Source of the DNA: Rhodococcus sovatensis
GTDB taxonomy: Bacteria; Actinomycetota; Actinomycetes; Mycobacteriales; Mycobacteriaceae
Length of the DNA stretch: 64,000 nt
Assembly (NCBI RefSeq): GCF_037327425.1
Contig: NZ_CP147846.1
Location: 186,001-250,000 of the forward strand
Direction: 5' to 3'
A program made the position numbers and the translations under genes. The notes under the pieces are model-generated. The model saw only the letters and a program-made list of their open reading frames with translations, had not been told where the DNA came from and did no database searches. Below, one piece after another: positions 7,910-15,925 of the stretch (position 1 is its first letter; each line of letters starts with the position of its first letter).

Positions 7910-9187
7910 GTGCGTTCGAGAACATGGCTGAGGCGTGCAGGGGCGATTGCCTGCGCTGGTGCGGTACTTGCCGGATGCGGCACCGACAGCAGCGACGGCC
8001 TATCCGTCGCGAAGTCTGGGGGAGATGCGAGTTCGGCGAGCACGGTCGACCCGGCGGCACTCGATACCGGGAGCTATCCCACTAGTCCGGCTCCGGAATT
8101 CGGTCGTGCCACCAAGGACAACATTCTCGATGTGGAGACCCAACGACTGGCCGAGTTCGTCGTGGTGCCCTTCGAGGTGGACCCGAACTTGGTCACGGCG
8201 AAAATGCCCACGATGGTCATCCGCAGCCATGAGAACCTCAACTCGGTCCTCAGCGGAAATGCAGCCGATGTCGCGAAAACCCACGGCATGCTCTACGGGT
8301 ACGTCTCCACGGCCGCAACGTCGACCACGGCCGTCACCGACCCATCGCGCTCACTCGTGCAGATGGTCCTGCGCTTCGAGAATGCCGACGACGCTTCGGC
8401 AGCAGCTCAGGAGATGCACACCGGGTTGACCACCGTCGATACCGACGGCACCGGCGTCGAGACCCCCGAGACGATCGGCATCCTGCCCAACACCTTGGTC
8501 TCGACGTCGGAATACTCCTACAGTGCTGGTCCCGAGGTGTCGGTCAACGCGTTCACCGCGCACAACAACTACCTGCTCTACACGTGGGCCAAAGCGCCCG
8601 CCGACGACAAGGAGTGGACCGCTGAGGCCGTGGCCCGCGCGCTCGATCTGCAGGGCCCGCTGATCGACCAGTTCCCGGCGCAACCAACCCTGGCTCAAAA
8701 CGGGGGCGAGCCGGCCGAACTGCCCATGATCGACCAGGACAAGATCCTCCTCTATGCCATTCCCGAAGGAGACGAGCAGGCCGATTCCGGTAACGACATG
8801 GCTTCCTACGGTCCTCGCGGAATGGCACACCGCTCGATCAACCCGCCGTTGACCTACCGCGTCCTCACGGAGGCCGGTTCCGACCACAACGCTGTGTACA
8901 AGACGAACGTCTACCGGGCGTCCGACGACGCAGGCGCACAGATGATCGTCGAGGAATTCGGAAACGACCTCACCTCGCAGGGATATGTGGAAGCGCCGTC
9001 ACCACAGGGACTTCCCGACGCCGTGTGCCTGAGCAAGGACACCACGGACGGGACGACCGACTATTGCTTGGTCGCCAACGGGCGATACGTCGGCGAAGCG
9101 TACGGAACGGACGACAAGAAGGACGTCGACCAGAAGATCAGCGCACAGTATTTGATCCTCGAGCAGGCTGATCAGAACGCAGAGTAG
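7910..9187 (+). CDS. secreted lipoprotein, DUF7373-like
   Basis: GTG at 7910 with GAGAGG upstream gives 425 residues. The N-terminus VRSRTWLRRAGAIACAGAVLAGCGTD is a lipoprotein signal with lipobox LAGC (Cys about residue 23). The mature protein is anchored to the outer face of the membrane and resembles the nocardial lipoprotein family labelled DUF7373; that family name is from memory. No enzymatic motif is visible. It is divergent from the dynamin pair and convergent with the ECF sigma gene. An ECF-type promoter and a leader hairpin stand in front of it, so it is probably induced with the rest of this locus. Confidence 0.75.
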   Translation: MRSRTWLRRAGAIACAGAVLAGCGTDSSDGLSVAKSGGDASSASTVDPAALDTGSYPTSPAPEFGRATKDNILDVETQRLAEFVVVPFEVDPNLVTAKMPTMVIRSHENLNSVLSGNAADVAKTHGMLYGYVSTAATSTTAVTDPSRSLVQMVLRFENADDASAAAQEMHTGLTTVDTDGTGVETPETIGILPNTLVSTSEYSYSAGPEVSVNAFTAHNNYLLYTWAKAPADDKEWTAEAVARALDLQGPLIDQFPAQPTLAQNGGEPAELPMIDQDKILLYAIPEGDEQADSGNDMASYGPRGMAHRSINPPLTYRVLTEAGSDHNAVYKTNVYRASDDAGAQMIVEEFGNDLTSQGYVEAPSPQGLPDAVCLSKDTTDGTTDYCLVANGRYVGEAYGTDDKKDVDQKISAQYLILEQADQNAE

Positions 9188-9206
9188 AGCGGCCGACTTC
9201 AACTCG

Positions 9207-9250
9207 AGCCGTCCGGCGCACCCAGCGAATGGGGTGTGCCGGACGGCTTT
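9207..9250. terminator. bidirectional intrinsic terminator
   Basis: AGCCGTCCGGC(G)CACCC pairs with GGG(G)TGTGCCGGACGGCT around a short loop and is followed by TTT on the plus strand. It separates the convergent lipoprotein and ECF sigma genes. Confidence 0.88.
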
Positions 9251-9288
9251 GCGGCGTTCGATCTCTGTGGGCCCGGCACCGGCGATTG

Positions 9289-9837
9289 TCAGTGGACGTC
9301 GGTGCGGGGACCGAGCAGGACTGCGAGCTGTTTACGTGCACGGTGGATGCGGGTCTTGACCGTTGCCACCGACACACCTTGATGTTCGGCGATATCGGCG
9401 TAGGGCAGGTCGGCGAACTCGGCGAGCACGATCGCGACGCGAAAATCCTCGGGCAGCTCGTTCAAGGCCTGATGGACGACCGATGCGGTCGCGATCCGGT
9501 CGTCGATTCGAGGCTGATCATGGCCGAGGTCGATGCCAGGCTCGTCGGTGGTGTCGTCGTCGAGGCTCGCGGTGGGCTTTCGGCGTCGTACGACAGCGAG
9601 GGCTGCATTGACCGCGATGCGGTGCAGCCAGGTGTTGAAGCGTGCCTCGCCGCGAAACCTGTGCAGATTCTGCCAGGCGGCAGTGACGGTGTCCTGGAAC
9701 GCGTCTTCGGCGTCGTGAGTGTTGCCGGTGATCTGCAGGCAGACATGCCACGCGTTGTTGCGGTATCGGCCGACGAGGTCGGCGAATGCGCGGTGGTCAC
9801 CTAGACGGCATGCCGCGATCAGCTCTGACTCGCTCAT
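9289..9837 (-). CDS. ECF RNA polymerase sigma factor
   Basis: ATG at 9837 (GGGGGTGGA upstream) gives 182 residues, the usual ECF length. Sigma region 2 spans about residues 8-75 (AFADLVGRYRNNAWHVCLQI, AEDAFQDTVTAAWQNLHRFRGEARFNTWLHRIAVN). Region 4 spans about 125-175 (LNELPEDFRVAIVLAEFADL ... GVSVATVKTRIHRARKQL). It resembles the SigM-like group. No membrane anti-sigma gene follows; the next gene downstream is convergent. Three promoter-like motifs of ECF type lie within 5 kb, so this protein is the obvious candidate to read them (inference). The longer ORF start at 10332 runs antisense-like through the acidic gene and is rejected. Confidence 0.9.
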   Translation of the reverse strand: MSESELIAACRLGDHRAFADLVGRYRNNAWHVCLQITGNTHDAEDAFQDTVTAAWQNLHRFRGEARFNTWLHRIAVNAALAVVRRRKPTASLDDDTTDEPGIDLGHDQPRIDDRIATASVVHQALNELPEDFRVAIVLAEFADLPYADIAEHQGVSVATVKTRIHRARKQLAVLLGPRTDVH

Positions 9838-9979
9838 TCCACCCCCGATGCTGCGAATCCCTGCCGTTCCACCCCGGCGGAAGGATAGTACCCACCGGTA
9901 CGAACCCGAGCGGAGGTGAGCATGCCCGCGGCAGCACCGAGCTTCCACGGAGCGTTGCACGGCCCAGCGGTAGGTCGCG

Positions 9980-10360
9980 TCAAAGCAGGTCTTCGCCTGG
10001 CTCGTCGACGCGTTCGAGATCGATGTCGAGGTGATGAATGCCGTCGTCGCCGGGTTCTGTGCCCACGGGGTCGATCGCCAGGTCGTCGGCCAGGGAGAGG
10101 TCGCTATCGCTATCGCTGTCGTCGGCGGGTTGAAGTGCGTCGTCGAGCACGATGTCCTCATCCTCGAGCACGATGTCGTCGAGCACGATGTCCTCGTCTT
10201 CTGGGACGACGGGATGATCGTCCATCTCGGGAACGAGGTCGGAGTCGGCGGCTGCATCGGGGTCGAACGCGGCGTCGAGGGCGCAGTTCCAGACCTCGTC
10301 GGGAAGCGGTGGCAGGTCGCCGGCGAGCTCACGCAGTAAGGCCATGTGGTCGTCGGTCAT
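9980..10360 (-). CDS. small acidic repeat protein of unknown function
   Basis: ATG at 10360 behind GAGGTGA; 126 residues. The protein is extremely acidic, with an internal duplication of EDEDIVLDD encoded by near-identical GAGGACATCGTGCTCGACGA units (about 10143-10205). A histidine pair occurs near the C-terminus (DGIHHLDIDLERVDEP). The N-terminal 25 residues (MALLRELAGDLPPLPDEVWN) could form an amphipathic helix. No signal peptide, membrane segment or known domain. It lies 142 bp upstream of the ECF sigma gene on the same strand, where an anti-sigma or regulator might be expected, but nothing in it resembles known anti-sigma domains. Function unknown. Confidence 0.65.
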   Translation of the reverse strand: MTDDHMALLRELAGDLPPLPDEVWNCALDAAFDPDAAADSDLVPEMDDHPVVPEDEDIVLDDIVLEDEDIVLDDALQPADDSDSDSDLSLADDLAIDPVGTEPGDDGIHHLDIDLERVDEPGEDLL

Positions 10361-10446
10361 CGTTCACCTCGCTACTGTTCGGTTGACTTCGCCGCGGGCT
10401 GTGCTGGCGCGCCCTGAGGTTTGGTGTGTTCATTGTGCCTGGTGGT

Positions 10447-11409
10447 TCACGAGCGTAGCGAGATGACCGTCGTTCTGGCCGTCCGCGTGTCGGACACGGG
10501 CGGTGTCGTGGTGGTCGAGTCGCTGTCGGCCGGCACCAAGTCGGGATCCGAATCGTCGGCCACGAGCATCTGATTACCGGAGTCAGCCCAGGCTTGCTCG
10601 AACTGCTCGATCGGAACTTCGAGCTGATTGCCGTTCGGCACGCCGGGGTCGGAGAGAATGACGACGCCGCGTGCGTCGTCGATGCCGGCGACGACCAGGA
10701 CATGGTCGGGGCGGTTGTCCTCGACGCCTTCGTGCTCGGGTTTCCAGATTTCGCCGGAGTCGACCATCGCGACGACGCCCTGCCCGTTGTCGAGGGCTGC
10801 GCGGAGATCGTCGAGGGACCCGGAACTGATGGTGGCGGGCACGCCCTGATCTTCGAGAAGGATCTCGATGTCGGGCAGTGTCATTCCGCCGGCAGGATCA
10901 TCACCGGCCATCAGGCCCAACTCGACTGCGCGGTCGACGAGATGTCGGGGGTCGCTGATGTCGGCCTCGGTGTATTCGGCGACGAGTTGTCCGACGACCG
11001 CGGGGCCGCAGTATCCGTCGAACTGTTGGTAGAACCAGTTGATCGTCCACTGCGCGGGGTTTCCGTGCACTGCGTCGGCGTCACCAGGTGGCGTAGAAGC
11101 ACCTTCGGTGCTGTCGGAATCGGCGCCTGAGGTGTCGGAGAGATCTATGTCGGACAGGTCTATATCGAGTGCAGGGTTGCCCGTTGCCAGGGAGTCGGCC
11201 GCGGAGGCTGCACCCGGCTCGGGGCGTGTGTAGACGGGTTCGGGTTGGTACTGGTCTTCGTGATGGGGGCCGGCCGATGCGCCGATCAACTCGGCGACTG
11301 CCATGCTGTCGTCGGAGTAGTCCGCGGTGGCCTGCTCTGCGACACACCCGTCGGCGACATCATCTGCCGCATCGGACGGCCACATCGCGGTCGGATCGAA
11401 CTCGTGCAT
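10447..11409 (-). CDS. C39-like cysteine peptidase domain protein
   Basis: 320 residues from ATG 11409 (AAGGGG upstream). The first 115 residues are acidic and low-complexity. From about residue 120 a papain-like C39 fold is recognisable: QQFDGYCGPAVVG puts the nucleophile at Cys134, DHVLVVAGID puts His at 236 and ILSDPG gives Asp254, in the expected order. C39-type domains cleave peptides, often after double glycine. There is no signal peptide or transporter domain, which is unusual for the family and leaves the substrate open. It follows the DxDGDG-repeat gene by 45 bp and probably shares its ECF-type promoter. Confidence 0.75.
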   Translation of the reverse strand: MHEFDPTAMWPSDAADDVADGCVAEQATADYSDDSMAVAELIGASAGPHHEDQYQPEPVYTRPEPGAASAADSLATGNPALDIDLSDIDLSDTSGADSDSTEGASTPPGDADAVHGNPAQWTINWFYQQFDGYCGPAVVGQLVAEYTEADISDPRHLVDRAVELGLMAGDDPAGGMTLPDIEILLEDQGVPATISSGSLDDLRAALDNGQGVVAMVDSGEIWKPEHEGVEDNRPDHVLVVAGIDDARGVVILSDPGVPNGNQLEVPIEQFEQAWADSGNQMLVADDSDPDLVPADSDSTTTTPPVSDTRTARTTVISLRS

Positions 11410-11454
11410 CGGTCGGCCCCTTGTCGTCGAAGAATGTCGTCGAAGAAAGTTCGG

Positions 11455-12426
11455 TCAGAGGTCGCTCTGCGATTCGGCGGGGTAAGTGCCGGCCTGCGCG
11501 TGGTAGTTGTCGTCGGCGGGAATGGCCGATTCGAGGCTCTCGATGGTGCCGAGGTCCGTGTCGGCGCCGGTGGCCACGGTGTCGAAGGTCCCGTCGCCGT
11601 TGCTGTCGAGCTCGCCCAGATCGAATCGGCCGTCACCATCGGTGTCGACGAGGGTGGCGTCGATGCGGCCGTCCGCATCGGAGTCGACCATCGCGGTGTC
11701 GAACCGGCCGTCGCCGTTCGAGTCGATCAGCACGACGTCCACCTGGCCGTCCAGGTTCGAGTCGATCAATGTTTCAGTGATCGCATTGCCCTCGATGGTG
11801 TCCTGGCGGACCGGCGCGCCGCTGACGGGGTCGTGGAACGTTGCCAGGTCGACGTCGCCGTCGTCGTCGAGATCCTCGGCGACACGGATGGTGCCGTCGG
11901 AGTGCTGCGCTGCGGCGGTCTCGTAGGTGCCGTTCGAGTCGGTGTCCTGCTCGATCAGGGTGATCGTGCCATCTTCGTTGTAGTGGGTGATGGTGTCGAT
12001 TCCGTCGACTCGCGAATGGGTCAGATCGATGAGGCCGTCACCGTCCACGTCGCGTGGCGAGACGTAGTCGACCTGACCGCTGACCCCGATGGCCTCGTTG
12101 ACCGTCGATGCAGAGGGAGCCTCGGCAGGCGGTACCTCTGCAGAGGGCGCCGATTCCGATGCGGCGGCAGAGGAGTCGCCGTAGGAGGCTGTCGACGGGT
12201 CGGCGGTCACCTCTGCCGAGGACGCTGCCGGCTCGGAGGCAGCTACCTTTGCGTCGGATGTAGAACTGGCAGAGGAGATTTCGTTCATTTCGGCCTCCAT
12301 GGCGTTGGTGATGGCATCGGCTTTCTCCTCGACACTCATGTTCGGATCGTTGGCGATCGCGTCGAGTTCGGCTTTGTACTCGGCGGCGTCGGTGCTGTCG
12401 TACACGGTCTTGTCGTCGTTCTGCAT
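11455..12426 (-). CDS. acidic protein with tandem DxDGDG calcium-binding-like repeats
   Basis: ATG at 12426 with GAGGA 9 nt upstream gives 323 residues. Residues 1-55 look helical, 56-110 are Ala/Ser/Glu-rich, and from 126 to about 283 there are repeats of the type DVDGDGLID, DLDDDGDVD, DSNLDGQVD, DSNGDGRFD, DSDADGRID, DTDGDGRFD, DSNGDGTFD, spaced 11-12 residues in the densest part. Such acidic loops resemble EF-hand/thrombospondin-3 calcium loops. No signal peptide is visible, so calcium binding outside the cell is not assured. It begins 43 nt downstream of an ECF-type promoter and is followed by the C39-like peptidase gene, a possible partner. Confidence 0.75.
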   Translation of the reverse strand: MQNDDKTVYDSTDAAEYKAELDAIANDPNMSVEEKADAITNAMEAEMNEISSASSTSDAKVAASEPAASSAEVTADPSTASYGDSSAAASESAPSAEVPPAEAPSASTVNEAIGVSGQVDYVSPRDVDGDGLIDLTHSRVDGIDTITHYNEDGTITLIEQDTDSNGTYETAAAQHSDGTIRVAEDLDDDGDVDLATFHDPVSGAPVRQDTIEGNAITETLIDSNLDGQVDVVLIDSNGDGRFDTAMVDSDADGRIDATLVDTDGDGRFDLGELDSNGDGTFDTVATGADTDLGTIESLESAIPADDNYHAQAGTYPAESQSDL

Positions 12427-12469
12427 GGCATGTCCTCTTTCGGGCGTGCTCTCGTTGTTGCGGTCGATA

Positions 12470-12501
12470 GTTGGATGCACCCGGCTCTGCGAAAGGTTCC
12501 C
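12470..12501 (-). promoter_or_regulatory. ECF-sigma-type promoter, copy 2 (repeat protein/peptidase unit)
   Basis: On the minus strand: GGGAACC (12501-12495), 17-nt spacer, CATCCAAC (12477-12470). Sequence and spacing are the same as in copies 1 and 3. The start codon is 43 nt further on. Confidence 0.75.
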
Positions 12502-12566
12502 GGCACCGAAAAGAAATCCCGCGACTCGAGGATCGGTCAGTGCTCGACAGCTTCTGTCGAAAGCAG

Positions 12567-12611
12567 CAGGAGGGGCAGCCTGGACCGGATCGGTCCTGGC
12601 AGCCCCTCCTG
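12567..12611 (-). terminator. long-stem terminator after the Hsp70-like gene
   Basis: CAGGAGGGGC (12567-12576) pairs perfectly with GCCCCTCCTG (12602-12611); the stem continues through GCC/GGC and GGACC/GGTCC with two single mismatches and a 5-nt loop. It lies 37 bp beyond the Hsp70-like stop. Confidence 0.8.
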
Positions 12612-12647
12612 TGGCAGCTCTTCTGTGGAAAGCGTTGTCGCCGGGTG

Positions 12648-14531
12648 CTAGTTGATCAATCCTGCGCGGCTGAGGAAGGTCTTCGCACCGTCGGCTCCGA
12701 CCGCGTCGTAGTACCCCACCATCACACCGGTCGCGCCGTTCGCGTAAGCGATGGAGTAAGCGCCGGTGATCTCTGCAGCGGACAGGTGTGCCGCGGCAGT
12801 GCGAGCGACGTTCTCCACGATCTGATTGTCGGCGGCCGCGGTGTCGTTCTGATTCCCCTGCCGGAGCCGCAGGACCTGCTTCTTTGCCTCACGGACATCC
12901 ACTGAGACCGTGATGTACGACGCCCCGCTGTTCTCTTCGACTATCCCGCTCGTCAACGAGCTGTCCGCCGCGATCTGGCATTGCAGCTGCGCCCCGCCGT
13001 TGTCGGTCTCTCCGGTCTGTTTGCACTCCGAGAGCTCCGAGCGCAGTGCCGGCGGAAGACCCGCGACGACAGCCTCTTTCGTCGTCGGCGGCGTATCGCC
13101 CGCAGCTCCGCCTCCCGACGCGACGGCCGGATCGACGTCCTGTGCCGCACTCGAGCTGGGTCCCCCAGCAGTCGGTGCGTCCGAATCGCCGCCGCTTCGA
13201 TCGAGGACGAAGAATCCTGCCAAGGCTGCCATCGCCACGACCGCGACTGCGGCACCTGCCATCACCAACTTCTTGCGCCCACCCGTAGCGGGATCGGGGT
13301 GCCCAGGTGTTTCGGTCGGCGGACTCGGCCACTCGGCGAATGCCGTCGTCGGCGGCTTCGGTACCGCTGGAGCCGGCCGCGTCGGCTGTGGTCCAGGAGT
13401 GCGTGTCGGGCCCTGCTGCTTGTGTGTCGGGCCCTGCGAGCTGTGGACGATTGGTGCGGCGGCCGCCAACGCTCCCTGCGCCACCACGGTTTTCGGATCG
13501 TCCAGCGTCGCGATCGGTCCGAGGGGGCGCAGTCTTTCGTGTACCGCCGGGATCCTCGACGACCCGCCGGTGAGGTACAGCGCTTCGAGTTGGCCTGGCT
13601 CGGTGATGCGGGCGTCGAGCAGCGTCGACCTGGCCAGCTCGACAGCTTTGTCCAACACCGGGGAGATCAGCTCTTCGAACTCGTCCCGGGTGATCTGGAA
13701 ACGCTCGGTGCGTCCGTCGCCGGTGATCGCGATCGTCGCGGACGGTGCCTCCGACAGCAGTTCCTTCGCTCGACGGATCGAATCGTCGAGGGCATATCGC
13801 ACGTCCAGAGGGGCCCTGGTGCGCAGGAAGTCGAGCAGGTCGGGGTCGCGGACGTCGAGTTGCTGATCCACCCAACGCCGCAGATGCGCGTCGAGGTTCT
13901 TTCCACCCAATCCGTTGTCGCCGCGGGCGGCGACGACGTCGAAGCTCCCGTGGCTGTTCGCTTCGAGCACCGCGACGTCGAGGGTGCCTCCGCCGAAGTC
14001 GAAGACGGCGATCTTCATTCCCGGCGTCACCGTGTGCGCGCGGGTGTAGTAGTGCGCGGCAGCACGAGGTTCGGAGACCGTGGTCACCCGAGACGGATCG
14101 TGACCGAGCTGGGCGGCGGCGTCGAGTAACACCTGGATCTCGCGTCGAGACCAGGCTTCGGGGTGTGTGAGTACCAACTTCGACGGCGCGGAACCGCCGT
14201 GGGCAGCGGTGGCACGTGCGATGACCGAGTCGAGAACAGCAGCCACGGGTACCGCCGCGGGGACGGTGTACCCGTTGACCGTCACCACTCCCTGCCCGAT
14301 CGCGCGTTTCGGGGCCGGGATGAATGCGGCAGGGTTCGATTCGGCGCGGTCGCTGGCTACGTCGCCGACCGCGATGCGATCCGGCGATTCGACGAACACC
14401 GACGACGACATCGTCGTGCGATTGTGCGACAGGGGCAGCGCCTCCACCGCACCGCTGATCGGGCTCGTATGCGCTGCAGCGGTGTTGGAGGTACCGAAAT
14501 CGATCGCGAGTACCCAGTCGCGTGCCGCCAT
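12648..14531 (-). CDS. membrane-anchored Hsp70-like ATPase
   Basis: With ATG at 14531 the protein has 627 residues. Residues 1-355 form an actin/Hsp70 ATPase: phosphate-1 AIDFGTSNTAA (9-19), phosphate-2 FDFGGGTLD (177-185) and adenosine motif LYLTGGSSRIP (318-328). No Hsp70 substrate-binding domain follows. Instead a Pro/Thr-rich linker (about 365-418) leads to a transmembrane helix (421-443) and an extracytoplasmic region of about 180 residues, rich in Ser/Ala then folded, containing two Cys. This suggests signalling or force transduction across the membrane, not general chaperoning. An ECF-type promoter lies 144 nt upstream. Start choice is uncertain; ATG at 14567 is an alternative. Confidence 0.82.
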   Translation of the reverse strand: MAARDWVLAIDFGTSNTAAAHTSPISGAVEALPLSHNRTTMSSSVFVESPDRIAVGDVASDRAESNPAAFIPAPKRAIGQGVVTVNGYTVPAAVPVAAVLDSVIARATAAHGGSAPSKLVLTHPEAWSRREIQVLLDAAAQLGHDPSRVTTVSEPRAAAHYYTRAHTVTPGMKIAVFDFGGGTLDVAVLEANSHGSFDVVAARGDNGLGGKNLDAHLRRWVDQQLDVRDPDLLDFLRTRAPLDVRYALDDSIRRAKELLSEAPSATIAITGDGRTERFQITRDEFEELISPVLDKAVELARSTLLDARITEPGQLEALYLTGGSSRIPAVHERLRPLGPIATLDDPKTVVAQGALAAAAPIVHSSQGPTHKQQGPTRTPGPQPTRPAPAVPKPPTTAFAEWPSPPTETPGHPDPATGGRKKLVMAGAAVAVVAMAALAGFFVLDRSGGDSDAPTAGGPSSSAAQDVDPAVASGGGAAGDTPPTTKEAVVAGLPPALRSELSECKQTGETDNGGAQLQCQIAADSSLTSGIVEENSGASYITVSVDVREAKKQVLRLRQGNQNDTAAADNQIVENVARTAAAHLSAAEITGAYSIAYANGATGVMVGYYDAVGADGAKTFLSRAGLIN

Positions 14532-14675
14532 CACCGCCGAGCCTCGCGACGGGAGTCGAACATGCATCCACGGCATCGCGCCGTCACAGTGCACCTGTAC
14601 ACAGTCCATCCGCCCTTCTCGCATCGGCCGGGCATCGAGGTGCCCCGGCCGGGAAGGAATTTACCTCCACCGGAA

Positions 14676-14707
14676 GTTGGATGCTGCGGCCATGCCGAAA
14701 GGTTCCC
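14676..14707 (-). promoter_or_regulatory. ECF-sigma-type promoter, copy 3 (Hsp70-like gene)
   Basis: On the minus strand: GGGAACC (14707-14701), 17-nt spacer, CATCCAAC (14683-14676), as in copies 1 and 2. Leader to the annotated start is about 140 nt. Confidence 0.72.
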
Positions 14708-14739
14708 GTGTCGTTTCGCAATGAGACTGTGCGCTGACT

Positions 14740-15111
14740 TCAGGCGTCGACGATGTCCTTGCCCAACGGCATGAGCGATATCGGGATCATCTTCAGGTTC
14801 GCGACGGCGAGCGGTATGCCGATGATGGTGATGGCCATCGCGATCGCCGTGGCAATGTGGCCGATCGCCAACCACACCCCGGCAACGATCAGCCAGATCA
14901 CGTTTCCGATGACCGACGCGACTCCCGACGTCGGCCGCTCGACGACGGTCTTGCCGAACGGCCACAGTGCGTAGACGCCGATCCGGAACGAGGCGATGCC
15001 GAACGGGATCGTGATGATGAGGATGCAGCAGATGATGCCCGCTGCGAAGTAGCCCAGCGCGAGCCACAGCCCGCCGAAGATCAACCAGATGATGTTCAGA
15101 ATCACTCGCAT
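14740..15111 (-). CDS. YccF-family inner membrane protein
   Basis: ATG at 15111 with GGGAG upstream; 123 residues. Two copies of the YccF repeat are visible: ILNIIWLIFGGLWLALGYFA and VIGNVIWLIVAGVWLAIGHI, each followed by a second hydrophobic segment and a conserved PFG/PLG motif (ALWPFGKTV, SLMPLGKDI). Four hydrophobic segments are expected. The family is widespread and of unknown function. The mycobacterial counterpart (Rv0870c) likewise lies next to cspB. Confidence 0.88.
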   Translation of the reverse strand: MRVILNIIWLIFGGLWLALGYFAAGIICCILIITIPFGIASFRIGVYALWPFGKTVVERPTSGVASVIGNVIWLIVAGVWLAIGHIATAIAMAITIIGIPLAVANLKMIPISLMPLGKDIVDA

Positions 15112-15127
15112 CGCCAGTACTCCCTCT

Positions 15128-15388
15128 CTATCGCGCACGCCGGCCGGACATCAGTGCGTAAACCAGCGCCAGGACGAACCCGAGCGGCGCGGCGATCATC
15201 GCCGTCAGGTACAGCCACAAGGGTGGCTCGTTCCCGCCGACCGCAGGCACCAAGAATATCGCTGCGATGGCGAGAAGTCCCGCTGCGAACAGAGTCATTG
15301 CCAACCGCAGGAGTAGGGAGTTCGCGCTGTGTCGTCGTTCGGTCACACGGGCAACGGTAGCCGCGAAGGAAACCGAGGTGCCCGGCAC
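15128..15388 (-). CDS. small two-helix membrane protein
   Basis: About 86 residues with two hydrophobic segments (LAMTLFAAGLLAIAAIFLV and LWLYLTAMIAAPLGFVLALV) and an Arg-rich C-terminus SGRRAR. Start is uncertain: GTG at 15388, or GTG at 15346 (VTERRHSAN). It lies 16 bp upstream of the YccF gene and is likely co-transcribed. Function unknown. Confidence 0.65.
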   Translation of the reverse strand: MPGTSVSFAATVARVTERRHSANSLLLRLAMTLFAAGLLAIAAIFLVPAVGGNEPPLWLYLTAMIAAPLGFVLALVYALMSGRRAR

Positions 15389-15492
15389 CTTCCCTTCGCG
15401 CTAGACTGGTGCATTCGCGTCCTGCCTAGTTGTGCGGGGCGCGAAATTTTATGCCAGCAAGACCATACGAGACAAATGGACGGGTGAGCGCA

Positions 15493-15906
15493 GTGCCTAC
15501 CGGCAAGGTGAAATGGTACGACGTCGACAAGGGATTCGGCTTCCTCTCGCAGGAGGAAGGTGAGGACGTCTACGTCCGTTCGTCGGCGCTCCCGGCAGGT
15601 GTCGAGGGCCTCAAGGCGGGCCAGCGCGTCGAGTTCGGGATGGCCGCGGGACGCCGTGGACCGCAGGCGCTCAGCCTGACGGTCATCGAACCTGCACCGA
15701 CCGTGCGTCAGAACACGCCGAACCGCCGTGAGCCGGTCGAGCGCAAGCACACCCCGGACCAGCTGCACGGCATGGTCGAGGACATGATCACGCTGCTCGA
15801 GGCAACGATTCAGCCCGAGCTGCGCAAGGGTAAGTACCCGGACCGCAAGACCGCCCAGAAGATCTCCGAGGTCGTTCGCGCGGTGGCCCGGGAACTCGAC
15901 AGCTGA
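15493..15906 (+). CDS. cspB: cold-shock domain protein CspB
   Basis: GTG at 15493 gives 137 residues. The cold-shock domain is at residues 1-65 with RNP1-like KGFGFLS and RNP2-like VYVRSSAL, then a C-terminal extension (HGMVEDMITLLEATIQPELRKGKYPDRKTA) characteristic of the mycobacterial CspB group (Rv0871, about 135 residues). It binds single-stranded nucleic acid as an RNA chaperone. A TAGACT -10-like hexamer at about 15400 would give a leader of some 85 nt, in keeping with cold-shock genes. An ATG at 15451 in frame would add residues that look unlike protein. Confidence 0.92.
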   Translation: MPTGKVKWYDVDKGFGFLSQEEGEDVYVRSSALPAGVEGLKAGQRVEFGMAAGRRGPQALSLTVIEPAPTVRQNTPNRREPVERKHTPDQLHGMVEDMITLLEATIQPELRKGKYPDRKTAQKISEVVRAVARELDS

Positions 15907-15925
15907 CCCCCGGAAACGTCGGCGT

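Noticed and set aside
9838..9979. ECF promoter in front of the sigma gene
   Set aside because: GGAAC and CATC occur upstream of 9837 but with a 15-nt spacing that does not match the GGGAACC-N17-CATCCAAC motif, so autoregulation is not supported here.
11245..12651. 468-codon plus-strand ORF over the repeat-protein gene
   Set aside because: It is the complement of the DxDGDG repeats and shows no domain; GC-rich shadow.
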